Shown here in pieces: positions 1 through 7,654 of a stretch of 64,000 bases of DNA. Each line of letters opens with the position of its first letter. Position 1 is the stretch's first letter. Source of the DNA: Geobacter sp. GTDB taxonomy: Bacteria; Desulfobacterota; Desulfuromonadia; Geobacterales; Geobacteraceae. A program made the translations under genes and the position numbers. The notes under the pieces were generated by a model. That model was given only the letters and a program-made list of their open reading frames with translations. It made no database searches and was not told the origin of the DNA. The stretch lies in the NCBI GenBank assembly GCA_003314535.1, contig POSG01000004.1:1-64000 (forward strand), given 5' to 3'.

Positions 1-137
1 AATTCAGCATGAGATTCGTCGGAGCCCATGGTGAAAGCTCCTTTTGGGATGTGTATCATTTTAACACCTGTCTTGATCGGTACTTTTCCGGTGCTGCATC
101 CAGGTTCTGCGTTTCATTTTACTTGAAAATATGATTC

Positions 138-1112
138 TCATTTATTATTGAGATATTGGCTTTCACGGAAGCGGTTGACTGCTCTATTGAGAAATTGTAC
201 GAATTCGCGTGCGGCAATCGAGTTCCCTTCAGCGCTTGGATGGCTGTCTCTGCCGTTTTCCGTCGGATAGAGTGTATAGTTTGAAGCACCGTAGCCGGTG
301 AGCACATCATAAAAATCGTATACAACGACATTTTTCAGTTTGTAGCCAGCCAACCAGCCTTTTTCCGTATCCTTGAGCCAGTTGTTGAATCTCCTCGCCC
401 TTTCGCCGACTGCTTTGCTGCTCTTTTCGGGGTCGGACAGTCTTCTTTTCAGTTCAGTGAACCGGCCGGCGTAACTGGCAACAAGAGGAGGCGCGGTCAC
501 GCATACGAAAAGAGTGTCAGGGTGAGCGTTGAAGTAACCGAGGAGCTTGGTGTAGGCCGATTTATAGTTTGCCGTAGTAATGTCAGGTGAATCCGGGTTT
601 CCCGGTTCTTTGCCTTCCGATTCAATGGCGTTGGCAGGGAAGCATGATTTGAACATTACGATTTGATTCTTTTTGGAAGCATCGGAATAGAGTGCGTCTT
701 GACGGTCACATCTGAGGATGCTGTCCATTCTGTCCCTGAATTTTGCGTTCCAGTCACAGACATCCGTTTTGTCACCGATTACGGAATTGTATCCGGCTTC
801 GTGGACCTCGTAATTATTCTGTTCGAGAAGTGCCCTGAGACCGCCTCCATAGGGATGCCTCGCGAACAAGCAGGAATTTGGAACGATTTCCAGCGCTTCA
901 CCCTTGTCGGCCAGCCATATTCCCCCGCAAGAATGATGAATGAAGAGCAGCCTGAACATGCGGTCCGGTTTTGAGTCCTTGTAGTGGGCTAGATCCAATG
1001 TTTTAACTTTCGATTCCCTGGTGGATGAGTTGTCCTGTTCAGTGCATCCTCCGGTAATTACAGCGATTAGAACGAATGCTGTAATGAAGAATAGGATTTT
1101 TGACGTGAACAT
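138..1112 (-). CDS. SGNH-hydrolase-like lipoprotein
   Basis: A 324-aa exported lipoprotein. Residues 1-23 are a signal peptide ending in a lipobox (ITGGC, lipidated Cys23). After a short linker, a strand followed by HHSCGG (Ser61) sits where SGNH/GDSL hydrolases carry their nucleophilic Ser. Near the C-terminus DSHPSAEGN fits the family's terminal Asp-x-x-His block. The order and spacing suggest a serine esterase/acyl-transfer fold, but the first block is atypical (HHSCGG rather than GDS). A ribosome binding site GGAGGCACA precedes the ATG at 1112. It is the last gene of the minus-strand asnB-to-ligase cluster, 154 bases after the AMP-ligase. A role in acyl decoration of an exported polymer is inference. 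Confidence 0.6.
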   Translation of the reverse strand: MFTSKILFFITAFVLIAVITGGCTEQDNSSTRESKVKTLDLAHYKDSKPDRMFRLLFIHHSCGGIWLADKGEALEIVPNSCLFARHPYGGGLRALLEQNNYEVHEAGYNSVIGDKTDVCDWNAKFRDRMDSILRCDRQDALYSDASKKNQIVMFKSCFPANAIESEGKEPGNPDSPDITTANYKSAYTKLLGYFNAHPDTLFVCVTAPPLVASYAGRFTELKRRLSDPEKSSKAVGERARRFNNWLKDTEKGWLAGYKLKNVVVYDFYDVLTGYGASNYTLYPTENGRDSHPSAEGNSIAAREFVQFLNRAVNRFRESQYLNNK

Positions 1113-1266
1113 TGTGCCTCCGGCTGGGATAGCATATAGGGTCCGTTGAATTCATTGAGTCGTTGGGTCTCATAGACTGATTAATCTTATTGCATTGAAG
1201 GAATTAGCCCCTGTCGAGTGGGCTTAATGCTCAATGGGCATAACGATTTGCAGACCCAACAAATCC

Positions 1267-2832
1267 CTAGTTTTCTTTCATCAGCTCCTTGCATGCAGCC
1301 CGGTCAATTTTGCCGCTGCTGTTTTTGGGCAGCGCCTTGAAAAATCTTATTTCACTGGGCAGCTTGTGGCGTGGAAGCGTCTGCGAGCAGCGTTGCAGGA
1401 TGTCACGCTCGGTAGTTTCCACCTCGATTGGGACTGCAGCTGCCACCAGTCGGTGGCCGGCGAGGGTGTCTTCAATTCCCAGCACGGCGCATTCCATGAC
1501 CAGGTCGGTATCGATGAGCGCATCCTCGATTTCCTGCGGGTTTACCCGGTGTCCACCTATTTTCAGCTGGTTGTCCCTTCTGCCGACAACGAAGAAATAA
1601 CCGTCCCGGTCCATGTAACCCAGGTCTCCGGTGTGGTATCCATGAATGCTGAGCGCCTTTGCGGTGCTGTCGGGATCATGCCAGTATCCCTGCATGATGT
1701 TGGGGCCCTGTGCGACCAGTTCGCCGGTCTCCCCCTGCGGAAGTTCTTCACCGTCCCCTCCCACGACTTTCATGTTGACGTCCGGTATGGGGATGCCTAT
1801 TGAGTCGATCTTGTCGTGCAGGCGATGGGGTTCCACGTAGGTAAGGCGCGCGGAGGCTTCGGTGGCGCCGTACATGACATAGAGCTTCGTATGCTCCGGC
1901 AGTGCCTTTATGAGATCCACTTTGGTGTGGCTTGCCAGGTGGCCGCCGGCCTGGGAGCAGTAGCGGAGCGAGGTCAGCCTGTCGCGAACCGAGCGAAGCG
2001 GCGATCGGTGCAGCAGGTAGGCATAGGTTGAGGGAACACCGGAAAAGCCGGTTACCTGTTCATCTATCATCTGCTGGACAACGCTTGCCGGGTAGGCGAA
2101 GGTGTTGTTGATGACGACTGTCCCACCCACGGCCACGTGGGTATTGAGGAGCGATTTGCCCATCACGTAGAAGAACGGCAATACCACCATCTGTATGTCA
2201 GAGCTGGTGAGTTCCAGGTAACGGACTATGGAGTTCGTGTTGGCGACGATATTGCGGTGGGACAGCATAACCCCCTTGGGCTGACCGGTGGATCCCGACG
2301 TGAAGATGATGCTGGCCAGATCTGTTTCGTTTATCTGCAGGTCGGGGTCGCTGCCGTCTCCTGAACCTGTGATTTCACCGAAGGAACATGCAGTCAGTGG
2401 CACGTCGTTCCACTTGAGCCTTGGACGGGCGATGAGCAGAAGGGGTATGGAGAGCACGGGAAGATCGATCTCCCTAAGGGCCTTTTCGCATTTGGCCGAC
2501 GAGATGATGCACTTCGGGGTGATGCGGGCAAGCAGGGGCACGAGACCGTCGGGTTTGAGGTCCGGGTTGAGCGGCACTGCGACGCCGCCAGTCTTGAGGA
2601 CGCCGTAGTATCCGGCCAGATATTCCCGGCAGTTTTCCATCATGAGCGCTACACGGTCACCCGGAGTCACACCCTTGTCCATGAGCCAGCGGGCGACAAG
2701 GTTGGCCTCCCGGTTGAGGCCTTCGTAGCTGATCCTTTCTTTGCCGTGCACCATGGCGCACTTGCCGGGCAGCGCGCGTGCGCTCTCTTCAAGGAACTGG
2801 TGTATCAGGGTCTGGTTACTGATATTTGGCAT
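1267..2832 (-). CDS. AMP-forming acyl-CoA/acyl-ACP ligase
   Basis: An ANL-superfamily adenylating enzyme of 521 aa that activates a carboxylic acid as acyl-AMP and passes it to a thiol (CoA or carrier protein). Visible core motifs: phosphate loop TSGSTGQPKGV (about residue 178), YGATEA, YHTGDLGYMD, the hinge/A8 region GRRDNQLKIGGHR, and the A10 Lys in NSSGKIDR. The ATG at 2832 is chosen over an in-frame ATG at 2925 because the family N-terminus begins there; an AGAGAGG lies about 14 bases upstream. The carrier protein gene is 126 bases upstream, so transfer to that carrier is likely. It resembles the ligase annotated as exosortase A-associated in PEP-CTERM loci; the substrate is unknown. Confidence 0.85.
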   Translation of the reverse strand: MPNISNQTLIHQFLEESARALPGKCAMVHGKERISYEGLNREANLVARWLMDKGVTPGDRVALMMENCREYLAGYYGVLKTGGVAVPLNPDLKPDGLVPLLARITPKCIISSAKCEKALREIDLPVLSIPLLLIARPRLKWNDVPLTACSFGEITGSGDGSDPDLQINETDLASIIFTSGSTGQPKGVMLSHRNIVANTNSIVRYLELTSSDIQMVVLPFFYVMGKSLLNTHVAVGGTVVINNTFAYPASVVQQMIDEQVTGFSGVPSTYAYLLHRSPLRSVRDRLTSLRYCSQAGGHLASHTKVDLIKALPEHTKLYVMYGATEASARLTYVEPHRLHDKIDSIGIPIPDVNMKVVGGDGEELPQGETGELVAQGPNIMQGYWHDPDSTAKALSIHGYHTGDLGYMDRDGYFFVVGRRDNQLKIGGHRVNPQEIEDALIDTDLVMECAVLGIEDTLAGHRLVAAAVPIEVETTERDILQRCSQTLPRHKLPSEIRFFKALPKNSSGKIDRAACKELMKEN

Positions 2833-2958
2833 GGGAAACTTATTAACCTCTCTGAAGCCGCAGATGAACGCGGATGCACGCGGATAAAACCTGGAAGCAC
2901 TGCCGGACTGATGTAACCAACTCAACCAATCAAACGAACACAGCTAAGGTAACGGTTC

Positions 2959-3210
2959 TCACGCCACTGCCATCTTGGCCCCGAGAAAACCGACGATATT
3001 GCCGATGGAGTCTAGGTTTTCCGGTATCAGTTCCTCGTCATGTACCTTTATTGAGAACTGCTCTTCCAGGAAGCTGATGACCTCGAGAATCCCGGTGGAA
3101 TCAATCATTCCGGATTCAAGAAAAGAGGTGGAATCCTCCAGGCCACTGTCGTCACCGAAGAGGAAGTTGTCCACGATATATGCTCTTACCTGTTCACGTG
3201 TTTCACTCAT
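2959..3210 (-). CDS. Acyl carrier protein
   Basis: An 83-aa acidic helical protein with the phosphopantetheine attachment motif in SGMIDSTGI, where the Ser of DS would carry the prosthetic arm. Length and the flanking helices are typical of stand-alone acyl carrier proteins. RBS AAAGGAACAGC precedes the ATG. It lies between the NAD-synthase-like gene and the AMP-ligase, so it is probably the acceptor for the ligase product, not the housekeeping fatty-acid ACP. Confidence 0.85.
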   Translation of the reverse strand: MSETREQVRAYIVDNFLFGDDSGLEDSTSFLESGMIDSTGILEVISFLEEQFSIKVHDEELIPENLDSIGNIVGFLGAKMAVA

Positions 3211-3331
3211 TGCTGTTCCTTTCAGATTTCAAAATCGATGTTTTTCCCCGCAGGGCCATATGAATGATCTTCTCAGCGTCTCCGCGGGAGCATTGGTTTT
3301 GTTTTTTAGAACATGATGCATCCGGAAAAGT

Positions 3332-3411
3332 CGTCATGCCCGCGAAAACAAGTATCCAGTGTTTGCGTAATTCCGAAAATTCGTGGATTCCCGTTTCCAC
3401 GGGAATGACGA
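3332..3411. repeat. Intergenic inverted repeat (GTCATGCCCGCG type)
   Basis: About 80 bases between the ACP and NAD-synthase-like genes. It starts with GTCATGCCCGCGAAAAC and ends with CCCGTTTCCACGGGAATGAC, roughly inverted copies of each other, the right end also forming its own hairpin (CCCGTTTCCACGGG). This pattern is a common dispersed repeat in proteobacterial intergenic space. Here it sits inside an apparent operon. Confidence 0.6.
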
Positions 3412-3448
3412 GCAAATGCTTTTTGGGGCATCTTGAGAACATCAAGCA

Positions 3449-4444
3449 TCATACCACGATTTCTGGCACCTCTTCCATCAGGAGCGGTTTGAGATGCAGG
3501 TAACGGGTCGTTACCCGCTTGGTGTCGATGTCTTCGTAAACTTTTTGAACCTGCCCGGGCTTGAGGCCGATAGCCTGCGCAACCTTAGCGGGTTCAATCC
3601 CATGGTTTTTTCCGTAAAGGCAAAGGTCCATTGCCCGGTAGGGAAGGGAAAAGTAGAATTCGTCCTGCCCCTGTGCTAGCGAATAGGTGTCGGTTGTAGG
3701 CGGTCTTTTCCTCACTTCTTCGGGTATGCCCAAATATTCGGCCAGCTGGTAGACCTGGGTCTTGTACAGGTGGGCGATCGGTTTCAGGTCTGCGGCCCCG
3801 TCACCCAGCTTCACGAAAAAGCCCTGATCGTATTCAAGGCGATTGGGGGTTCCGGCGACTGCGAAGTTGAGACGGTCCGCATGATAGTATTCGAGCATTT
3901 TACGCGTTCTCTGCTTGAAGTTGGTGGCTGCCACTATTTCAAGGTAAGGTTTGAGCGGCAGGCGTTCCGTAACTGTTTCTCCGTCGGGTGATTGAGCCAC
4001 GACCGAGAGGAGGCTGAAGCCCTGGTGCTCGAATATGCTTGAAATCACGATCTTCGATTTCCAGCCTGCGCCGTATCCCGGGATGGCAAGTCGGACGGCG
4101 TCATCGTACAGGCGGTAAAAACCGACGGCTTCAAGGATCGGGGAAATGTCGATGCGTTGCGAATCTATCCCAAGGTGGTCGATAACGGACCTGCTGAGGC
4201 TGGTGGTTTCCTTCGCAGAGTGGCGTTCAGGCATTTCAAGGCCGAAGACCCGGTCGGAACCGATGGCTTTGACCGCCAGGGCGGCGGTAACGCTGCTATC
4301 GATGCCTCCGGACAACCCGACGACCAGGCCCCGGCGCTTCAGGCGGTTTTTCAGCCCGTCGCGGATACGGCTGCAGATCTTTTCGACTTCCTTTTCGGCA
4401 TCGATGACGAGAGTGTCATATGAGAATTCGTCTGCTGATGTCAT
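3449..4444 (-). CDS. nadE: NAD+ synthetase-like ATP pyrophosphatase
   Basis: 331 aa, N-type ATP pyrophosphatase of the NH3-dependent NAD+ synthetase family. The PP-loop SGGIDSSV is near residue 45 and the later TPNRLEYDQGFFVKLGDGAADL block is characteristic of NadE. There is no nitrilase (glutaminase) domain, so ammonia must be supplied free or by a partner. A strong RBS (AGGAGGAATA) precedes the ATG at 4444. It lies between a glutamine-dependent asparagine-synthase-family gene and an ACP/ligase pair. It may be the housekeeping enzyme or an amidating paralogue working on a carrier-bound or sugar substrate; sequence alone does not decide. Confidence 0.75.
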   Translation of the reverse strand: MTSADEFSYDTLVIDAEKEVEKICSRIRDGLKNRLKRRGLVVGLSGGIDSSVTAALAVKAIGSDRVFGLEMPERHSAKETTSLSRSVIDHLGIDSQRIDISPILEAVGFYRLYDDAVRLAIPGYGAGWKSKIVISSIFEHQGFSLLSVVAQSPDGETVTERLPLKPYLEIVAATNFKQRTRKMLEYYHADRLNFAVAGTPNRLEYDQGFFVKLGDGAADLKPIAHLYKTQVYQLAEYLGIPEEVRKRPPTTDTYSLAQGQDEFYFSLPYRAMDLCLYGKNHGIEPAKVAQAIGLKPGQVQKVYEDIDTKRVTTRYLHLKPLLMEEVPEIVV

Positions 4445-4475
4445 TATTCCTCCTATAGGTAAGGTAATATCATTT

Positions 4476-4562
4476 CACACAGAGAGTCGCAAAAAAAAGA
4501 AACAATCAGTATCTTTTCTGCTTTTATCTCTGTGACTCCGTGCCTCTGTGAGAGATCAGGTT
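4476..4562. repeat. Dispersed repeat, CTGATCTCTCACAGAG family
   Basis: On the minus strand this reads CCTGATCTCTCACAGAGGCACGG... and can be aligned with 23741-23785 (CCTGATCTCTCGCAGAGCC...). The left side (CACACAGAGAGTCGC) is a diverged inverted partner. A further fragment (CAGAGCCGCAGAGAAA) lies at about 4631. It fills the 256-base gap between asnB and the NAD-synthase-like gene. Confidence 0.5.
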
Positions 4563-4700
4563 ATTGATTTCTTACGGCAACAGGCGCAAGGCGCCGCAAT
4601 CAAAAGCAAAGCAAAATCCATGTCTCAAGCAGAGCCGCAGAGAAAACCGAAAGATTTGGGGAAAAAACTCCAAATCTATTCCTTCTTGCCTCCGCTGGAT

Positions 4701-6683
4701 TCAGGTTCTGGATTTTCTCCTGTCGATCATCTTGTCCACCACAATCGGCTGAATGCTCCCGGTATCGAAGTTCTCAATATATTGATCATGGAGAATCTGG
4801 GTGGAGAGGATGCCTATAAAGGCCATGTTCTGCGTTTCGCTCTCCACGAAGCGGTCGTCTTTTATGAACCTGTCGACCAGGTGACCGGTCTTCTTCGGAT
4901 CGAAGTAGCCGGTTTTTTCCAGGTTGGCTTCGGAGAGATACTCGTGTGCATACCCGTTGCCGCTGCCGAAGAACACATCCCGTATCGGCGCACGATAGGG
5001 ATGCTTGGGCCTCGACACGATCGACTCGGGAATAAGCCCGCCGAAGGCTTCCTTAAGGATGAATTTCTCTTTGAGCACTTTCAGTTTCCAGTGAGACGGC
5101 AACTTCATCGCGAACTCGATAACCCGGAAATCGAGGAAGGGAAGCCTGAGTTCAAGAGAGTTGCCCATGGCGACCCGGTCACCCTGGGAGGAAAGCAGGT
5201 AATTGGACAGGAATATCTCCATTTCCAGGGTTTGGGCCCTGGTCAGCAGGTCGCGATCGCCGAAATCCATGGGAAGGGATGCAAGGACGTCTGTTTCAGG
5301 CTTGGACGAACCCAGCTCTTCAACAACCCTGTTTGAGAAAAAGGTGCTGTTTTTCCCCGTGTTTCCCCAGCGGATCCGGTGGGAAAAGAGTGGGTCTTTC
5401 GCTCCCCCCTCGGTTACGGCAAAGAACTTCTGCAGATAGGCGCGCCCTCGCGCAGGATTGTTGAATATGTACGGGTAGAGCCGCTCCAGCAGAAGAGGCC
5501 TGAAGCCGGACCCGGGGTTTCTGCCCCAGAACTGCCGGACCTTTGCCTCCTTGAAGATGTTGTAGCCTGCAAACACCTCGTCAGCCCCTTCACCTGTCAG
5601 CACTACCTTGAAACTGTTTTCCCTCACCAGCCTTGACAGCAGATACATGGGGACCGGTGCGGTCCGCAAAATGGGTTTTTCGCAGAGTCTTACCACCGCA
5701 GGAAAATTATCTCTGATGTCTCCATTGTCGATAAGGAGTCTACTGTGATCGGTTCCAAGATGATCGACCATCATCTGCTGATATGGTGTTTCATCGAAAG
5801 CTTTTTCCTTGAAGCCGATGGAAAATGTTCGCAGGTTATTGTTGAAATTCCCCGATATCAGGGAGGTTATTATTGACGAGTCCAGGCCGCCGCTCAGATA
5901 GGCGCCGACCGGGACATCTGCTCGCAACCTGATGCGGATTGCATCGAGAAGGAGCTCCCGGAGTTGTTCCGCGGCTTGTCCCATGGAAGCAGGTCCCCTG
6001 GATTCGGGTGGATAGTAGGGGATTTCCCAGAATGGTTCCAGGCGCGCTATGCCGCGCTCGTCGAGCAGCATGAAGTGGCCAGGCGGAAGCTCGTAAATAT
6101 CCTTGAAAACCGTTTTTGGCGTCAGGGTGGTCCAGAGGGTGAAAACCTGGGAAAGCGCCTGGTTGTCGATTTCCCTTGGTACAGCCGGGTCGAGAAAGAG
6201 GGCCTTGATTTCCGAGGCAAAAAGGAATCTTCCCTGAGCCTGGCAGTAATGGAGCGGCCTGATTCCAATCCGGTCCCTGGCCAGGAAAAGCTCCTGCCTG
6301 TTGCTGTCCCAAATGGCGAAAGCGAACTGGCCGTTCAGGTGGCGGAGGCATTCGGTGCCGTATTCCTCGTATATATGGACGAGAATTTCCGTGTCGGTAC
6401 CGGTGCGGATGACGTGGCCTTTGCTTTCCAGGTCGGTTTTCAATTCGGGATAATTGAAAATTTCACCGTTAAAGACGATCCAGAGTGTTCCGTCTTCATT
6501 GCTGATGGGTTGGGTACCGTCTTCGAGGCCGATGATGCTGAGGCGGGCATGCCCCATTGCAACACGGTCATCAACATAGATGCCTGTTTCATCAGGCCCT
6601 CTGTGCCGCATGGCCGCAACCATGCGGGCGAGGAGCTGTTCAGGCTCTGGGCCCGGCTTTACTATTCCCGCGATTCCGCACAT
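4701..6683 (-). CDS. asnB: Asparagine synthase (glutamine-hydrolysing) family amidotransferase
   Basis: 660 aa. Starts MCGIAGIV, so Cys2 is the N-terminal glutaminase nucleophile after Met removal; RHRGPDETG and the class II glutaminase domain fill about residues 1-210. The synthetase half has the PP-loop SGGLDSSI and GEGADEVFAGY, and GDRVAMGNSLELRLPFLD towards the end. The ATG at 6683 is chosen over an upstream in-frame ATG because Cys must be residue 2; RBS GAGGCAAAG precedes it. PEP-CTERM/exosortase loci carry such enzymes as exosortase-associated amidotransferases, which fits prsK/prsR 8 kb away. First gene of the minus-strand cluster, with a sigma54-type promoter upstream. Confidence 0.88.
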   Translation of the reverse strand: MCGIAGIVKPGPEPEQLLARMVAAMRHRGPDETGIYVDDRVAMGHARLSIIGLEDGTQPISNEDGTLWIVFNGEIFNYPELKTDLESKGHVIRTGTDTEILVHIYEEYGTECLRHLNGQFAFAIWDSNRQELFLARDRIGIRPLHYCQAQGRFLFASEIKALFLDPAVPREIDNQALSQVFTLWTTLTPKTVFKDIYELPPGHFMLLDERGIARLEPFWEIPYYPPESRGPASMGQAAEQLRELLLDAIRIRLRADVPVGAYLSGGLDSSIITSLISGNFNNNLRTFSIGFKEKAFDETPYQQMMVDHLGTDHSRLLIDNGDIRDNFPAVVRLCEKPILRTAPVPMYLLSRLVRENSFKVVLTGEGADEVFAGYNIFKEAKVRQFWGRNPGSGFRPLLLERLYPYIFNNPARGRAYLQKFFAVTEGGAKDPLFSHRIRWGNTGKNSTFFSNRVVEELGSSKPETDVLASLPMDFGDRDLLTRAQTLEMEIFLSNYLLSSQGDRVAMGNSLELRLPFLDFRVIEFAMKLPSHWKLKVLKEKFILKEAFGGLIPESIVSRPKHPYRAPIRDVFFGSGNGYAHEYLSEANLEKTGYFDPKKTGHLVDRFIKDDRFVESETQNMAFIGILSTQILHDQYIENFDTGSIQPIVVDKMIDRRKSRT

Positions 6684-6777
6684 CTTTGCCTCGAGTTGTT
6701 GAATGGATTGGCGCTGGCCCGTCAAAACAGCTGAACAGCTGCCGAAGGCCGATATTTTGACTAAGTTTACCAGATAT

Positions 6778-6794
6778 AGCAAGTCTGGTGCCAG
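6778..6794 (-). promoter_or_regulatory. Sigma54 (-24/-12) promoter for the asnB cluster
   Basis: The minus strand reads CTGGCACCAGACTTGCT, a near-consensus TGGCAC-N5-TTGCT with exactly 10 bases between the GG and GC dinucleotides. It lies about 95 bases upstream of the asnB ATG. PrsR, a sigma54-dependent regulator encoded in this window, is the obvious candidate activator. Confidence 0.7.
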
Positions 6795-7251
6795 AATAAA
6801 TTACTATATTTCCCTGGCTTCCTTGTCAATGTCCTGCAAAAGTAGTCAATCGAAAAAGCATCTTGCTTGTCCCTCGATTTAGGTACAAATAACCGGGTGT
6901 GGCAAGACCTTCGATATTGGATAGAGCGGGGGGATAATATTTTACGGCATATATGAATTTAGAATTTCAGGTTGTCCATTCTTTATGGTTGCCTGTGGAC
7001 TGTGTCCAATGGAAACATATGCGGACTGTCTTGGGCTATTCATCTCGTGTTAATAGTGTATCTATATGATACATTACATAAAAAAAGTGCTGAAATGAAT
7101 AGTTAAGCTTGGGTGGGGTGTTGCCTTTCGATACATATAAATTCTTGAAAGTTAAAAATGTCTTGACAAATCCGGCCGACTGTATTAATTCAGTCCGAAA
7201 TAAAAAATAATATTTCCATCGGGAAATGCCGCGTAAAACCGACGCTCATCT
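6795..7251 (+). promoter_or_regulatory. Intergenic leader region with probable promoter
   Basis: About 450 AT-rich bases between divergent asnB and the first riboswitch; no gene seen. A TTGACA at 7163-7168 with a weak TTAATT/TAATTC at 7185-7191 (spacing 16-17) could start the riboswitch RNA about 55 bases later. An exact inverted repeat TGTATC-N5-GATACA occupies 7057-7073 and could be an operator. Confidence 0.4.
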
Positions 7252-7336
7252 GGTAAGCGACAATACTAAACCATCCGCGAGGATGGGACGGAAAGCCCAA
7301 AGGGTCTCCCTGAGACAGCCGGGTCGCCGAAATACC
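7252..7336 (+). ncRNA. GEMM-I cyclic-dinucleotide riboswitch, copy 1 (first of tandem)
   Basis: Matches the GEMM-I aptamer: closing stem GGTA(7252-7255)/TACC(7333-7336) plus GCGAC/GTCGC, the AATACTAAACC strand, a hairpin CCATCC-GCGA-GGATGG with a GNRA loop, then GGGACGGAAAGCC and the second arm ending in ACAGCCGGGTCGCCGAA. Aligned to the V. cholerae Vc2 aptamer, the ligand-contacting position G20 reads A here. That change is known from Geobacter riboswitches that bind 3',3'-cGAMP. Ligand identity is inferred. Its own terminator follows, so transcription must pass this switch and then copy 2 to reach the gene at 7655. Confidence 0.9.
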
Positions 7337-7363
7337 GCTAGGTATCCAAGGTCCCGGCTTTTT
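7317..7363 (+). terminator. Riboswitch 1 expression platform (intrinsic terminator)
   Basis: AGCCGGG (7317-7323) pairs with CCCGGCT (7353-7359), followed by a T-run. The 5' strand is part of the conserved aptamer 3' end, so ligand-bound aptamer and terminator exclude each other; this predicts that ligand turns transcription on. Confidence 0.8.
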
Positions 7364-7512
7364 ATTTGCATTAAACGGGGCTCATGGGGTTTTATGCTTA
7401 CGGAGGGGTAAAATTTGCGCGCTGTCATTTAGTGCCGAAACTGTGACATGGAGCACTTAATCTCACACATTTTTCATAGATAACTGCATCTGCAATTAAA
7501 AATTGTATGCAA

Positions 7513-7597
7513 GGTAGCCGACAATACTAAACCATCCGCGAGGATGGGACGGAAAGCCCAAAGGGTCTCCCTGAGACAGCCGGGTCGCCGAAATACC
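7513..7597 (+). ncRNA. GEMM-I cyclic-dinucleotide riboswitch, copy 2 (second of tandem)
   Basis: Second full aptamer 176 bases after the first; the core from ACAATACTAAACC through GTCGCCGAAATACC is identical to copy 1. Closing stem GGTA (7513-7516)/TACC (7594-7597). The spacer between the two switches (7364-7512) holds no gene. Confidence 0.9.
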
Positions 7598-7629
7598 ATG
7601 ATGGTATGACAAGGTGCCCGGCTTTTTTT
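7578..7629 (+). terminator. Riboswitch 2 expression platform (intrinsic terminator)
   Basis: AGCCGGG (7578-7584) pairs with CCCGGCT (7617-7623) followed by a run of seven T. It ends 25 bases before the start codon at 7655. Confidence 0.8.
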
Positions 7630-7654
7630 ATGCCGGTATAGGGGAGATCAATAA

